A DNA stretch of 64,000 nucleotides, taken from positions 88,145 to 152,144 of the forward strand of contig WGNK01000025.1 in the NCBI GenBank assembly GCA_016124535.1. The letters run 5' to 3'. The notes below the pieces were generated by a model. The model made no database searches and had not been told where the DNA came from. It saw nothing but the letters and a program-made list of their open reading frames with translations. The stretch is from Azospirillum sp. Lineage in GTDB: Bacteria > Pseudomonadota > Alphaproteobacteria > Azospirillales > Azospirillaceae. Position numbers and translations under genes: made by a program. Numbering within the stretch: the stretch's first letter is position 1; the number at the start of each line of letters is the position of its first letter. Below are positions 54,165-63,600 of this stretch, in pieces.

Positions 54165-55783
54165 CCGTGGCTCTCGGTCGCCCGTTCGGCGGTGATCAGC
54201 CCGCCATCCATCCGGATCAGGCGATCACCGTAGTGGAAATAGCGGTCGTCGTGGGTTACCGCGATCACGGTACGCCCCAGTGCTTTCAGTTCCGGCAACA
54301 GGCGGGCGAAGAAGACCTGGCGAAATTCGGGATCCTGGTCGGCGGTCCATTCGTCGAACACCATGATCGGCCGCCCCTCCAGCCAGGCGGCGACCAGGGC
54401 CAGGCGCTTGCGCTGTCCGGTCGACAGGGCGAGCGTCGAGAAGCGGCCGTTCTCGACCCGCACCGACCCGCTCAGCCCCAGCAGCTCCAACAGGCGGGTG
54501 ACCGTCTCGGGGTCTTCGGCAAGGCCGTGAAGGGTCGGAAACAGGTGAAAATCGGTGAAGACCACGGAGAACAGGCTGCGATAGGCCTCGATCGGGACCC
54601 TGCGACCATCGACTTCGATCGTCCCGTCCTCGGGCTGGTAGAGGCCGCACAGCAGCTTGAGCAGGGTCGATTTGCCCGAGCCATTGCCGCCCGCGATCAG
54701 GCAAATCTCCGGCGCGTTCAAGCGCAAGTCGATCGGCCCCAGGCCGAACCAGCCGTCGCCGGCGCTGCCGCGGTAGCGGAAGGTGACATGATTCAGGGCA
54801 ATTTCGCGAAACTCCGTGAGTTCCGGCGCGGTATCCGTCGCGACGGCGGCGGGCAAGCGGTTCTGCAGCGCCAGAATCCGGCCGAGCGCGGCATCGCCCT
54901 GCAGGATCAGCGGCAAATCGAGATCCAGGAAGTCAATCCGGTCGACCAGATAGGCCAGGGTGCCGATCAGGATGACCAGACCGCTATGGGCCGCGACCTG
55001 GGGCAGCACGAAGGCGACGATCCCGAGGGAACCGTAGAGCAGCACATCCAGCACCAGGGTCTGCCGGGCCAGCTGGTAGCCCGAGATCCGGCGCAGCCGC
55101 CTGGCGTGGCGGGCGGCCGGGTGCAACGCCGTTGCGGTGAAATCGGCACCCTTTTCCGCTGCTGTCTTCAGCTCCTTGAACCCGTGGAAAAGGTCGTCGA
55201 CCCGGTCGAAGAAGCGATCTTCGGCGCTGACGGCAGCGTCGACGACGACGCCGAAGCGCCGGGCGATCCGCCGGACAATGGTGGTGCCGGCAATGATGAA
55301 GGCGATCAGCAGCAGGGTCGCTTCCGGGGCGGCGAACAGCATGAAGGCGGTGCAGACCGCGATCAGCATCAGCGACAGCAACACCGGAATCAGCACCCAG
55401 ACCGCTCCCGACAGGGACCGCAGATCCGCCGACAGCCGGGTCAGCAAGTCGCCGCGCCCGATCTGCTCGAGATCGGCCAGTTCGCTGCCGCTGATCCGCT
55501 GGGCGAGGTCGATCGCCACATCGGCGCAGGCGCGTTCGCCGGTACGCACCGCCAGGATCAGCGCCGCCGCTTTGGCAATCGCCGATAGCTTGATGAAGAT
55601 CACGACATCGATCAGCCGCCACAGGCTGGAGCTGTCCGCCCAGTCCTGTCCAGCGGCGGCGACGATGGTTTGCAGGGCGGCGGTCTGAAAAATCACTCCG
55701 ACCACGGAGCCGGCGACCACGAGGACCGTTTCCCGGCGATAGCGGTTCCAGAAGAACCAGACGAGGTCGCTGTGATCGAACAT
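54161..55783 (-). CDS. Cyclic-peptide-type export ABC protein, copy 4 (SyrD/PvdE family)
   Basis: 540 residues. Six membrane helices, then an NBD with Walker A G-G-N-G-S-G-K-S-T, signature L-S-T-G-Q-R-K-R, Walker B V-F-D-E-W-T-A-D-Q-D-P and H-loop V-T-H-D-D. First gene of the coupled pair, with a 334-bp divergent spacer to the amidinotransferase gene, so both could share a control region. The ribosome binding site is weak. Confidence 0.9.
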   Translation of the reverse strand: MFDHSDLVWFFWNRYRRETVLVVAGSVVGVIFQTAALQTIVAAAGQDWADSSSLWRLIDVVIFIKLSAIAKAAALILAVRTGERACADVAIDLAQRISGSELADLEQIGRGDLLTRLSADLRSLSGAVWVLIPVLLSLMLIAVCTAFMLFAAPEATLLLIAFIIAGTTIVRRIARRFGVVVDAAVSAEDRFFDRVDDLFHGFKELKTAAEKGADFTATALHPAARHARRLRRISGYQLARQTLVLDVLLYGSLGIVAFVLPQVAAHSGLVILIGTLAYLVDRIDFLDLDLPLILQGDAALGRILALQNRLPAAVATDTAPELTEFREIALNHVTFRYRGSAGDGWFGLGPIDLRLNAPEICLIAGGNGSGKSTLLKLLCGLYQPEDGTIEVDGRRVPIEAYRSLFSVVFTDFHLFPTLHGLAEDPETVTRLLELLGLSGSVRVENGRFSTLALSTGQRKRLALVAAWLEGRPIMVFDEWTADQDPEFRQVFFARLLPELKALGRTVIAVTHDDRYFHYGDRLIRMDGGLITAERATESHG

Positions 55784-56117
55784 GTCCGCTGACCGCCGCG
55801 GTGGAAAAATGGCCGGAAATTGTCCATTCCGCCGGTCGGTTCACCGGACGGCGACCCGTGGCGACGTCGCCGGTTGGAAGCGCAACGCCAGTTCGAAACG
55901 CAACCCGATACCGCCAATTCTATACCGGCATGGCCTTCGATCGGCAAGCGCGCCCTGAGAGCCACCGGACTACCGATCGGCCGGTCCGGGCAGCAGCCGG
56001 CGAGAAATTGGCGGTCGCCAAGCCGTCCCGGCTCCTCCTATAGTGCAGCCGGCATCCGCCCCGGCCCGCTTCGGCGGGGCATCGTCCTGTGTTCCTACCA
56101 CGGGTGGTTTTCGATCC
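55784..56117. other. Divergent spacer between exporter pair and amidinotransferase
   Basis: 334 bases with no gene. The region should contain back-to-back promoters for the exporter pair (left) and the amidinotransferase (right). I recognised no consensus promoter and no long palindrome beyond the short self-complementary CCGATCGG near 55974. Confidence 0.4.
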
Positions 56118-57242
56118 ATGTCTGAACCGCGGCTTCCGGTCGGCTCCCACACGGAATGGGACCCCCTTGAAGAGGTCATCGTCGGCCGGGTCGATGGTGC
56201 CGCCTGGCCGGATTGGAACCTGGTCGACCGGGTGACGGTTTCCGAAGCGACCCGACGCGATGTCCTGGGGCTGCGCGGTCATTGGCGGCGCTATCCGGAG
56301 GAGGTGATCGCCGCCGCCCGCGGCTGCCTCGACGAATTCATCACGATCCTCGATGGCGAGGGCGTGCGGGTGCGCCGGCCCGAACCCTATCCGTTCGATC
56401 GCCCCTACGAGACCCCCCATTGGCGGGTTGCCAACGGCTTCTGTTCGGCCAATCCGCGCGACGTCATTCTGCCGATCGGCACCACCTTCCTGGAATGCCC
56501 GATGGCCCATCGCGGTCGCCAGTTCGAGCAATTCGCCTATCGGCCGCTGATGAAGGAGATGATGGCGCGCGGCGCCCTGTGGCTGGCCGCGCCCCGCCCG
56601 GAACTGCGCGAGGCCCTTTACGACCCCGATTACCGCTATCCCGAAGGCGTCGCCGAGGACCTGGACGACGATTGGAGCACGGTGGATCCCGACCAGCTCC
56701 CGTTCGTCACCACCGAATTTGAACCGGTGTTCGACGCCGCCGACTTTACCCGCTGCGGTCGCGACATCTTCGGCCAGCGCAGCCAGATCACCAACCACGC
56801 CGGCATCGAATGGCTGCGCCGGTTTCTCGGGCCGGACTACCGCCTGCACCTGATCCCGACCCGCTGCGCCGGGGCCTACCATATCGACACCACCTTCGTA
56901 CCGCTGGCACCGGGCAAGGTGCTGGTCAATCCCAATTGGGTCGATGTCGATCGATTGCCGCCGGCGCTGAAACGCTGGGAAATTCTCCAGGCGCCGCCGC
57001 CCCGCACCACCCCGGTCGACCTGGCCGGCTGGATGAGCGACTGGATCAGCATCAACGTACTGTCGCTCGACGAAAAGCGCATCGTCGTCGAACGCGACCA
57101 GGTAGACCTGATTCGCAGCCTGAAAGAGTGGGGGTTCGAGCCGATCCCCTGCACCTTCAAATACCACTACCCGTTCCTGGGCTCCTTCCATTGCGCCACG
57201 CTGGACATCTACCGGCGCGGCGAACTGGCCGACTACCGCTGA
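56118..57242 (+). CDS. Glycine amidinotransferase-family enzyme
   Basis: 374 residues from the ATG at 56118. Strong resemblance to L-arginine:glycine amidinotransferase: F-D-A-A-D-F (D206), Y-H-I-D-T-T-F-V-P-L-A-P-G-K-V-L (H255) and G-S-F-H-C-A-T-L-D (C359). Spacing 49 and 104 equals that of human AGAT D254/H303/C407. It should transfer the amidino group of arginine to an amine, giving a guanidino product and ornithine. Homologues start guanidinoacetate/creatine-type, cylindrospermopsin (CyrA) and saxitoxin pathways. Acceptor unknown here; adjacent exporters suggest an exported product. Confidence 0.9.
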   Translation: MSEPRLPVGSHTEWDPLEEVIVGRVDGAAWPDWNLVDRVTVSEATRRDVLGLRGHWRRYPEEVIAAARGCLDEFITILDGEGVRVRRPEPYPFDRPYETPHWRVANGFCSANPRDVILPIGTTFLECPMAHRGRQFEQFAYRPLMKEMMARGALWLAAPRPELREALYDPDYRYPEGVAEDLDDDWSTVDPDQLPFVTTEFEPVFDAADFTRCGRDIFGQRSQITNHAGIEWLRRFLGPDYRLHLIPTRCAGAYHIDTTFVPLAPGKVLVNPNWVDVDRLPPALKRWEILQAPPPRTTPVDLAGWMSDWISINVLSLDEKRIVVERDQVDLIRSLKEWGFEPIPCTFKYHYPFLGSFHCATLDIYRRGELADYR

Positions 57243-57255
57243 TCCGCGCGCCCGG

Positions 57256-57987
57256 TCACCCGGCGCATTGCGGCGCCGGCGGATAGAGCCAATCCTGAAA
57301 CACCCAGGTCATCGCCGGCATAACCAGGTATCCCATCGCCGGCACCACGATGCCGGTGACCAGGGCGGTGCGGGCAAAGGTCGAGAATCCGACGGTCAGC
57401 GGATTGACCGCCGCGCCAACCCCAAGCACCAGGGGAAAGATCGCGAGCCAGGTCACCGCCGTGGTCTTGTAGCGCTCCGGCAACCGCCCGTCGCTCCGCC
57501 CGGATGGGGTGACCCAGGCCTCCAGACCGGTGACGTGCTGATATTCCGGCTTGCCTTCGGTGACCCGGTCTAGCCGCGCCAGCCAGGCCGCCCGTTCCGC
57601 AGAGTCCAGCCACGCCTGGTAGTGACTGGCATGGTCGAAGCGGTAGATCATGTGATAGCCACCGCCCGCTCGCCCGGCCGGGCGGATGAAGTCGCTGGAC
57701 AGGTGGCCGGGATAACCGCCGCGGACCGGCGCCAGCTGCTGCCATAGCTCCTCCAGCACCATCTCGCAGCCGCGCTTGGGGTAGCGCGTGACGACGATCG
57801 AGAGCGGAGGGTCCTCGGAACTCTGCGACGGGGCGGCCTGCGACGGGGCAGCCTGGGAAGGGGCAGCCTGGGAAGGGGCGGTCACCGTCGCGGCCGGCGC
57901 GACCGGCTGGGCCGCCAAGGGGCCGGCAACGACCATCGGCACCCCGATCATCGCGACCACGAGCAGTGCGGCAATACGCTGATTCAT
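57256..57987 (-). CDS. Exported ABM-domain protein with C-terminal membrane helices
   Basis: 243 residues with AAGGGGAGACAGG before the ATG. A signal peptide (about 1-27) is followed by an A-P-S-Q-A repeat (about 36-55) and an antibiotic-biosynthesis-monooxygenase-like ferredoxin-fold domain (about 60-165). Two membrane helices then carry the T-A-V-T-W-L-A-I-F-P-L-V-L-G signature of the TM-ABM group. Such proteins are of unknown function. The signal peptide plus periplasmic ABM domain is unusual. It is convergent with the amidinotransferase and divergent from the RND operon. Confidence 0.75.
   Translation of the reverse strand: MNQRIAALLVVAMIGVPMVVAGPLAAQPVAPAATVTAPSQAAPSQAAPSQAAPSQSSEDPPLSIVVTRYPKRGCEMVLEELWQQLAPVRGGYPGHLSSDFIRPAGRAGGGYHMIYRFDHASHYQAWLDSAERAAWLARLDRVTEGKPEYQHVTGLEAWVTPSGRSDGRLPERYKTTAVTWLAIFPLVLGVGAAVNPLTVGFSTFARTALVTGIVVPAMGYLVMPAMTWVFQDWLYPPAPQCAG
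57821..57880. repeat. Four 15-bp tandem repeats in the ABM-protein gene
   Basis: Four in-frame units of 15 bp (57821-57835, 57836-57850, 57851-57865, 57866-57880) with consensus GCCTGSGAMGGGGCR on the plus strand. They encode A-A-P-S-Q on the minus strand, directly after the signal peptide. Units 1-2 and 3-4 are more alike, suggesting stepwise duplication. Confidence 0.9.
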
Positions 57988-58113
57988 CGACCTGTCTCCC
58001 CTTCCTTGATCGAAAGTACGATAAGGCGGCGTCCCGTATCGGCAACAATCCCCGGCAAGCGCAAAGGATTGTTCCGTTTTCCGAGATAATCATAATTTCT
58101 CATTCTTTTCAAA

Positions 58114-58180
58114 CTATTAGCCCAAGATAATAGGCAGTCGACCGGCCTATGCAGAGAAGGCGTTGGTTTCATTAGAAACC
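58114..58180. promoter_or_regulatory. Palindromes upstream of the RND operon
   Basis: Two inverted repeats lie in the AT-rich 253-bp divergent spacer: CTATTA-8 nt-TAATAG (58114-58133) and GGTTTC-ATTA-GAAACC (58165-58180), the second about 60 bases before the adaptor gene. They are candidate operators for a TetR- or MarR-type repressor, the usual controllers of RND pumps. No such regulator is in the window. Confidence 0.45.
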
Positions 58181-58240
58181 TGATGATAGCAGTGGTCTGT
58201 GCTGTTCAGTGTCGGAACCGCCCTGGCCACCGAGGGTTCG

Positions 58241-59398
58241 ATGTCGCTATTTTCGGTCATCCGAAGCCGCACCATCGCCATTCTGGCGTTGCTGCTGGTG
58301 GTTGCTGCGTGCAACGAGGAAAAATCCGAGCGCGCGCCGCCGCCGCCACCGCCGGTGACCGTCGCCAAACCGGTGGTCAAGGACGTGGTCGAGATCGACG
58401 AATACACCGGCCGCTTCGACGCCATGGCCTCGGTGGACGTCCGGGCCAGGGTCAACGGCTACCTGCAGTCGGTCAATTTCAGGGATGGCGCCATCGTCAG
58501 ACCCGGCGATCTTTTGTTCGTCATCGACCCCCGGCCCTACCAGGCGGTCTACAATCAGGCGCAGGCATTGCTGCAGTCCTCGGAGACCCGGTTGGATTTC
58601 ACCCGAGTCGAGTTCGAGCGTGCCGACCGGTTGAGCCGTACCGGCGCCGGTTCGGTTGCCACGCTGGACCAGCGGCGCCAGGACTACCAAACCGAGCAGG
58701 CAACCCTCGCGGCCAACCGGGCGGCGCTGGAGCTGGCCCGGCTCAACCTGGAATTCACCGAGATTCGCGCTCCCATCGCGGGCCGGATCAGCCGCCCGCT
58801 GGTCACCAGCGGCAATCTGGTCGAGGCCAACACCACCATCCTGACCACGCTGGTGTCGATCGACCCGATTTATTTCTATTTCGACATCGACGAGGGCACC
58901 TATCTCGGCTATGCCCGCTCGGCTCGGGCTGGCGACCGCCAGTCCGGGCGGGAGGTCACATTTCCGGTCGCGGTCGCGCTGGCCGACGAGAAGACCGCCG
59001 ACCACCCTGGCCATTTCGATTTCGTCGACAACCGGATCGACCAGGGGACCGGCACCCTGCGCGGTCGCGCCGTGATCGGCAACCCCGACCGTCTGCTGTT
59101 GCCCGGCCTGTTCGGGCGGATCGAGATTCCCGGCTCCGGCCATTACCACGGCGTGCTGATCCCGGACGAGGCGATTGCCTCCGACCAGGACCGACGTTTC
59201 GTCTGGGTTGTCGGCGACGACGGCGCGGTGGCGGCGCGGGTGGTGCGGCCGGGACCGCGCATCGACGGCTACCGGGTGATCCGCACCGGTCTGACCGGCG
59301 ACGAGACCATCGTGATCAAGGGCGTCCAGCGAGCGCGGCCAGGGGCCAAGGTGACGCCGCAACTCGTGACTCTGCCGCCGGTCGCGACGGCGCCGTGA
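58241..59398 (+). CDS. RND efflux periplasmic adaptor (membrane fusion lipoprotein)
   Basis: 385 residues from the ATG at 58241, with GAGG upstream. The lipobox V-V-A-A-C (C near 23) marks a lipoprotein. HlyD/AcrA architecture: first lipoyl half (V-D-V-R-A-R-V-N-G-Y-L), coiled-coil hairpin (Q-A-L-L-Q-S to N-L-E-F), second lipoyl half (T-E-I-R-A-P-I-A-G-R-I-S), beta barrel with F-D-I-D-E, and a C-terminal MP domain. It links the pump at 60652 to an outer-membrane channel, which is not encoded here. Confidence 0.93.
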   Translation: MSLFSVIRSRTIAILALLLVVAACNEEKSERAPPPPPPVTVAKPVVKDVVEIDEYTGRFDAMASVDVRARVNGYLQSVNFRDGAIVRPGDLLFVIDPRPYQAVYNQAQALLQSSETRLDFTRVEFERADRLSRTGAGSVATLDQRRQDYQTEQATLAANRAALELARLNLEFTEIRAPIAGRISRPLVTSGNLVEANTTILTTLVSIDPIYFYFDIDEGTYLGYARSARAGDRQSGREVTFPVAVALADEKTADHPGHFDFVDNRIDQGTGTLRGRAVIGNPDRLLLPGLFGRIEIPGSGHYHGVLIPDEAIASDQDRRFVWVVGDDGAVAARVVRPGPRIDGYRVIRTGLTGDETIVIKGVQRARPGAKVTPQLVTLPPVATAP

Positions 59399-59406
59399 TC
59401 GCCCTT

Positions 59407-59439
59407 TGCCGATGCCGCAGCCGAAAGGGTCGTGCCATG
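59407..59439 (+). repeat. Leader repeat copy 1 in RND operon
   Basis: A 33-nt segment ending in the ATG at 59437 is 28/33 identical to 60622-60654, which ends in the RND-pump ATG. Both carry GCCGAAAGGG as probable ribosome-binding segment. Such a duplicated translation-initiation region suggests that the gene at 59437, or the pump gene, was placed behind a copied leader. Confidence 0.75.
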
Positions 59440-60210
59440 CCATTTGCGCTTTTCCTCCCCGACCGGCCGATCGCTACCCAGGATCGACGCCCCGCGCCGC
59501 GCCGGCCCCCCGGTGTCCGACGGCACCGCCTGATCGCGGCCATCGGCGGACTCGCCGTCATGATCGCCGCTGCGGCCGAGGCCCAGACCCAGCCCTCGCC
59601 GCTCGGCCACGCCCACGCCCCCGGTGCGGCTGAAGTGGGACCTTCAGCGTCGCGGGTGGCACCCGTCGCCGCCAGTATGATGGCGCGAGCCGGCGATACC
59701 GGCCTGTCGTTTGAGTTGCACGACCGCTTCTATCAAATCAGCGGTCCGATCAACATCTACTCCAGCGATCGTCGATTCGACAGCGCCCGTCTGCGGCTCT
59801 ACCAGATGTTCAAGCAGGAATGGTCGGGCTACCAGGGCGTGCTGCGCACCGCCGCCTACGGCTCCAACGACGCGCTCGCCCATCTGGTCGCCGGCAAGAA
59901 GGTCGAACTCCTCTCCGACGAGCAGGTCGCCATGCTGCTGGTCAAGCATGTTCCGGAGGAGGCGGCCGGACATCTGCCCGCTTCCGTGCTTGCCGGCCTG
60001 CCCTCCGAGATACCGGGAATTTCCGCCGCCGAAGCGGTGGCGCTGGCGGCGCGCCAACCGCCGGCGGTGTCGCCACAAAGCCCGGCCACCGGGGCATGGC
60101 CGGCGGTGGAGGCGATCGGTTTGTCCGAGGTCGCCTGGTATGGCGGGATCGGCCTCGCCGCCGCGGCGGTGGCGGGTGGCCTTTACCTGCTCTATGTCTC
60201 GGTTTTCTGA
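59437..60210 (+). CDS. Exported protein of unknown function in RND operon
   Basis: 257 residues from the ATG at 59437. A hydrophobic segment (about 35-50, possibly signal peptide) is followed by an H-A-H-A-P linker, a polar middle domain (about 80-190) of unknown type and a C-terminal membrane helix (about 235-255). I do not recognise the family. Its place between adaptor and pump genes suggests a role at the efflux complex, but nothing in the sequence proves it. Confidence 0.6.
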   Translation: MPFALFLPDRPIATQDRRPAPRRPPGVRRHRLIAAIGGLAVMIAAAAEAQTQPSPLGHAHAPGAAEVGPSASRVAPVAASMMARAGDTGLSFELHDRFYQISGPINIYSSDRRFDSARLRLYQMFKQEWSGYQGVLRTAAYGSNDALAHLVAGKKVELLSDEQVAMLLVKHVPEEAAGHLPASVLAGLPSEIPGISAAEAVALAARQPPAVSPQSPATGAWPAVEAIGLSEVAWYGGIGLAAAAVAGGLYLLYVSVF

Positions 60211-60291
60211 ACCGACCCTCCGGCGTCAAGCGGCGGCTTCGGCCGCAAGCCTGAGCCTGCGGAGCCCTTTCGTCCGAACCGAGGTGGCACC

Positions 60292-60615
60292 ATGGATCTC
60301 CACCAGACCAAGACCAGGCTCGACGTCAAGAAGGCCGACTTGTCGGGATCGCGCTTCGATGACGTCTGCATGGCCGGCAGCACGTTTCACAACGTCAACC
60401 TGTCGGGCGCCCGTTTCGATGATCTCAACATGTCGGGCTGGCGGGTCCACAACGTCAATCTCGCCGGCTTGCACCTGACCAAGGCCAATCTGGCCGGGGT
60501 CTCGATCAGCGAGTGCCGCTGCGACGACATGACCATCGATGGCATCCCGGTCACCGAAATGCTCGCCGCCTATCGGGCCGCCCAGGCCCGCGATGACCAG
60601 GATAGCGGCACCTGA
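60292..60615 (+). CDS. Pentapeptide-repeat protein
   Basis: 107 residues with about eight A/S-D/N-L-S/x-x repeats (A-D-L-S-G, S-R-F-D-D, V-N-L-S-G, A-R-F-D-D, V-N-L-A-G, A-N-L-A-G), forming a short right-handed beta-helix. Some pentapeptide proteins (Qnr, MfpA) protect gyrase, but this one is much shorter and has no dimer helix, so that role is only a possibility. It lies 36 bp before the RND pump gene. Confidence 0.8.
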   Translation: MDLHQTKTRLDVKKADLSGSRFDDVCMAGSTFHNVNLSGARFDDLNMSGWRVHNVNLAGLHLTKANLAGVSISECRCDDMTIDGIPVTEMLAAYRAAQARDDQDSGT

Positions 60616-60621
60616 CCACCG

Positions 60622-60654
60622 TGCCGACGCCGCTGCCGAAAGGGCCGCTCCATG
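60622..60654 (+). repeat. Leader repeat copy 2 in RND operon
   Basis: The second copy of the 33-nt leader described at 59407-59439, here ending in the ATG of the RND pump gene. Mismatches are at five positions; GCCGAAAGGG and the terminal CCATG are conserved. Confidence 0.75.
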
Positions 60655-63600
60655 AAGTTCGCGCATTTCTTCGTCGACCGGCCGATCTTCGCCTCGGTTT
60701 TGTCGATCGTGGTCGTGCTGTTGGGCGCGATCGCGGTGACCAACCTGCCGATCGCCCAGTACCCGGAGGTGGTGCCGCCGACCATCGTGGTCCGCGCCGC
60801 CTATCCCGGCGCCAATGCCGAGACGGTGGCCGCAACTGTGGCGACGCCCCTGGAGCAAGAGATCAACGGCGTCGAGAACATGCTCTACATGTCGTCCTAC
60901 TCTTCGGGCGACGGCTCGATGGGCCTGACCATCACCTTCAAGCTCGGCACCGATCTCGATACCGCCCAGGTGCTGGTGCAGAACCGGGTGGCAATCGCCG
61001 AGGCCAAACTGCCCGAAGAGGTGCGCCGGCTGGGCGTGACCACCCGCAAGAGTTCGCCCGATCTGATGATGGTGGTGCATATGCTGTCGCCCGACGACAG
61101 CTATGACCAGCTCTATATCTCCAACTACGCGCTGTTGCGGGTGCGCGACGTCCTGATGCGGCTCGACGGCGTCGGCGACATCAACGTGTTCGGCGCCCGC
61201 GAATATTCGATCCGTATCTGGCTCGACCCCAACAAACTGGCCAATTACGGCCTGACCTCGGGCGACGTGGTCCAGGCCTTGCGCGAGCAAAACGTCCAAG
61301 TCGCGGGCGGCAGCCTGGGCCAGCAACCGGCGCCGTCCGACACCGCGTTCCAGCTGACCGTGCAGACCCAGGGCCGGTTCGATGATCCCAAGCAGTTCCG
61401 CGAAGTGATCGTCAAGTCGGGTGGCGACGGTCGGCTGATTCGGGTCAGGGACGTAGCCCGGGTCGAGCTGGGAGCCAAGGAATACGTCACCAACAGCTAC
61501 CTCAATGGCAAGGCGGCGGTGGCGCTGGTGATCTTCCAACGGCCGGGAACCAACGCCCTGGCTGCTGCCGAAGACATTCTCAAGACCATGGAGCACCTGC
61601 AGAAGGACTTCCCCAGGGGGCTGGAATACAAGGTCGTCTACAATCCGACCGAATTCGTCGCCGAGTCGGTCAAGGCAGTCGAGCACACCATCTTCGAGGC
61701 AATCGCCTTGGTTGTGCTGGTGATCATCGTGTTCCTGCAGTCGTGGCGCGCCGCGGTGATCCCGATCGTGGCGATCCCGGTCTCGCTGATCGGCACCTTC
61801 GCGGTGATGGCCGCGTTCGGCTTTTCGCTCAACACGCTGACCCTGTTCGGCCTGGTGCTGGCCATCGGCATCGTGGTCGACGACGCGATCGTGGTGGTCG
61901 AGAATGTCGAGCGCAACATCGCCGCCGGGCTGACGCCGCGCAACGCCGCCCACGAGACGATGGACGAGGTCGGCACCGCGCTGATCGCGATTTCCCTGGT
62001 GCTGGCGGCGGTGTTCATCCCGACCGCGTTCATTCCCGGCATCTCCGGCCAGTTCTATCGCCAGTTCGCCTTGACCATCGCGGCATCGACGCTGATTTCG
62101 GCGTTCAATTCGCTGACCCTGTCGCCGGCCTTGGCCGCCCTGCTGCTCCAGCCCCACAGCGATCACCGGCCGAAATTCTTTTTCGCCCGCGCCGGCAGCT
62201 GGTTCGCCGACCACTTCAACACCGGCTTCGACCGCATGAGCGGCGGCTATGGCGGCGCCGTCGGCGTCGTGGCCAAACGCCGGGGGCTGATGCTGGTGGT
62301 CTATGCCGGCCTGGTCGCCGCAACCGTGGTCATCGTCGGCAAAGTGCCCCAGGGCTTCATCCCGACGCTCGACCAGGGCTACGCGATCTGCGTGATCCAG
62401 TTGCCCGACGGCGCCTCGCTCAACCGCACCGACGCGGTGACCCGGCGGGCCTCGGAGATCATCATGGAGACGCCCGGCGTCGCCAACGCGGTCGCCTTCG
62501 CCGGATTTGCCGGCGCGACCTTCACCAATGCCTCGAACGCCGCCGCCATCTTCGCCAGCTTCAAACCCTTCGGCGAACGTCTGAAGGAGGGACTGCCGGC
62601 GGACAAGATCATCGGCAGCCTGTTCGGTCGGCTGCAGAGCATCCAGGAGGCCTTCATCATCGCGGTGCCGCCGCCGCCGGTGCGCGGCATCGGCAATTCC
62701 GGCGGCTTCAAGATGCAGGTCGAGGATCACGCCGGCACCAGCTATGCCACGCTGGTCGCCGACACCAACCAGCTGATCGCCCGGGCGCGTCAAGCCGCCG
62801 GCCTGACCGGGGTCTACACCACGTTCAACGCCAATACACCGCAGATCTGGCTGGAGATCGACCGCGTCAAGGCGCAGATGCTGAATGTGCCGATCGCCAA
62901 TGTCTTCGAGGCATTGCAGAACAATCTCGGCTCGGCCTATGTCAATGACTTCAATGCGTTCGGCCGCATCTACCAGGTCCGCGCCCAAGCCGAGGAGCAA
63001 TTCCGGCTCGATCGCGACGACATCCAGCGGCTCAAGGTGCGCAGTGCCAGCGGCGCCCTGGTACCGCTCGGCACCGTGGTCAAAATCCGCGACACCGCCG
63101 GGCCGGATCTGGTCCAGCGCTACAACCTCTATCCCTCGGTGCCGATTCAAGGCAACCCGGCGCCCGGCGTGTCGTCCGGCCAGGCGTTGACCGAGATGGA
63201 ACAGCTGGCCGCCACCGCGCTGCCGCTCGGCACCTCCTACGAATGGACCGAACTGGCCTATCAGGAGCGCCAGACCGGCAATACCGCGATGCTGATCTTC
63301 GGTCTGTCGGTGCTGTTCGTGTTCCTGGTGCTGGCGGCGCAATACGAAAGCTGGGCCTTGCCGCTGTCGATCATCCTGATCGTGCCGATGAGCGTGCTCG
63401 CCGCCTTCGTCGGGGTCATGGCGGCGGGCCTCGCCAACGACATCCTGGTCCAGATCGGTCTGGTCGTGCTGGTCGGGCTGGCGGCCAAGAACGCCATCCT
63501 GATCGTCGAATTCGCCCGCCAGCTGGAGGCGGTCGAGGGCAAGGCACCGATCGCCGCCGTGGTCGAGGCCTGCCGGCTGCGCCTGCGCCCGATCCTGATG

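Noticed and set aside
58183..59436. Upstream part of the open frame that ends at 60210
   Set aside because: It overlaps the RND adaptor in another frame; only the part from the ATG at 59437 has a start context and a protein-like sequence.
60226..63342. Over 1000-codon minus-strand open frame opposite the RND pump
   Set aside because: Antisense shadow of a well-recognised AcrB-type gene; composition is H/R/Q/G-rich without domain motifs.
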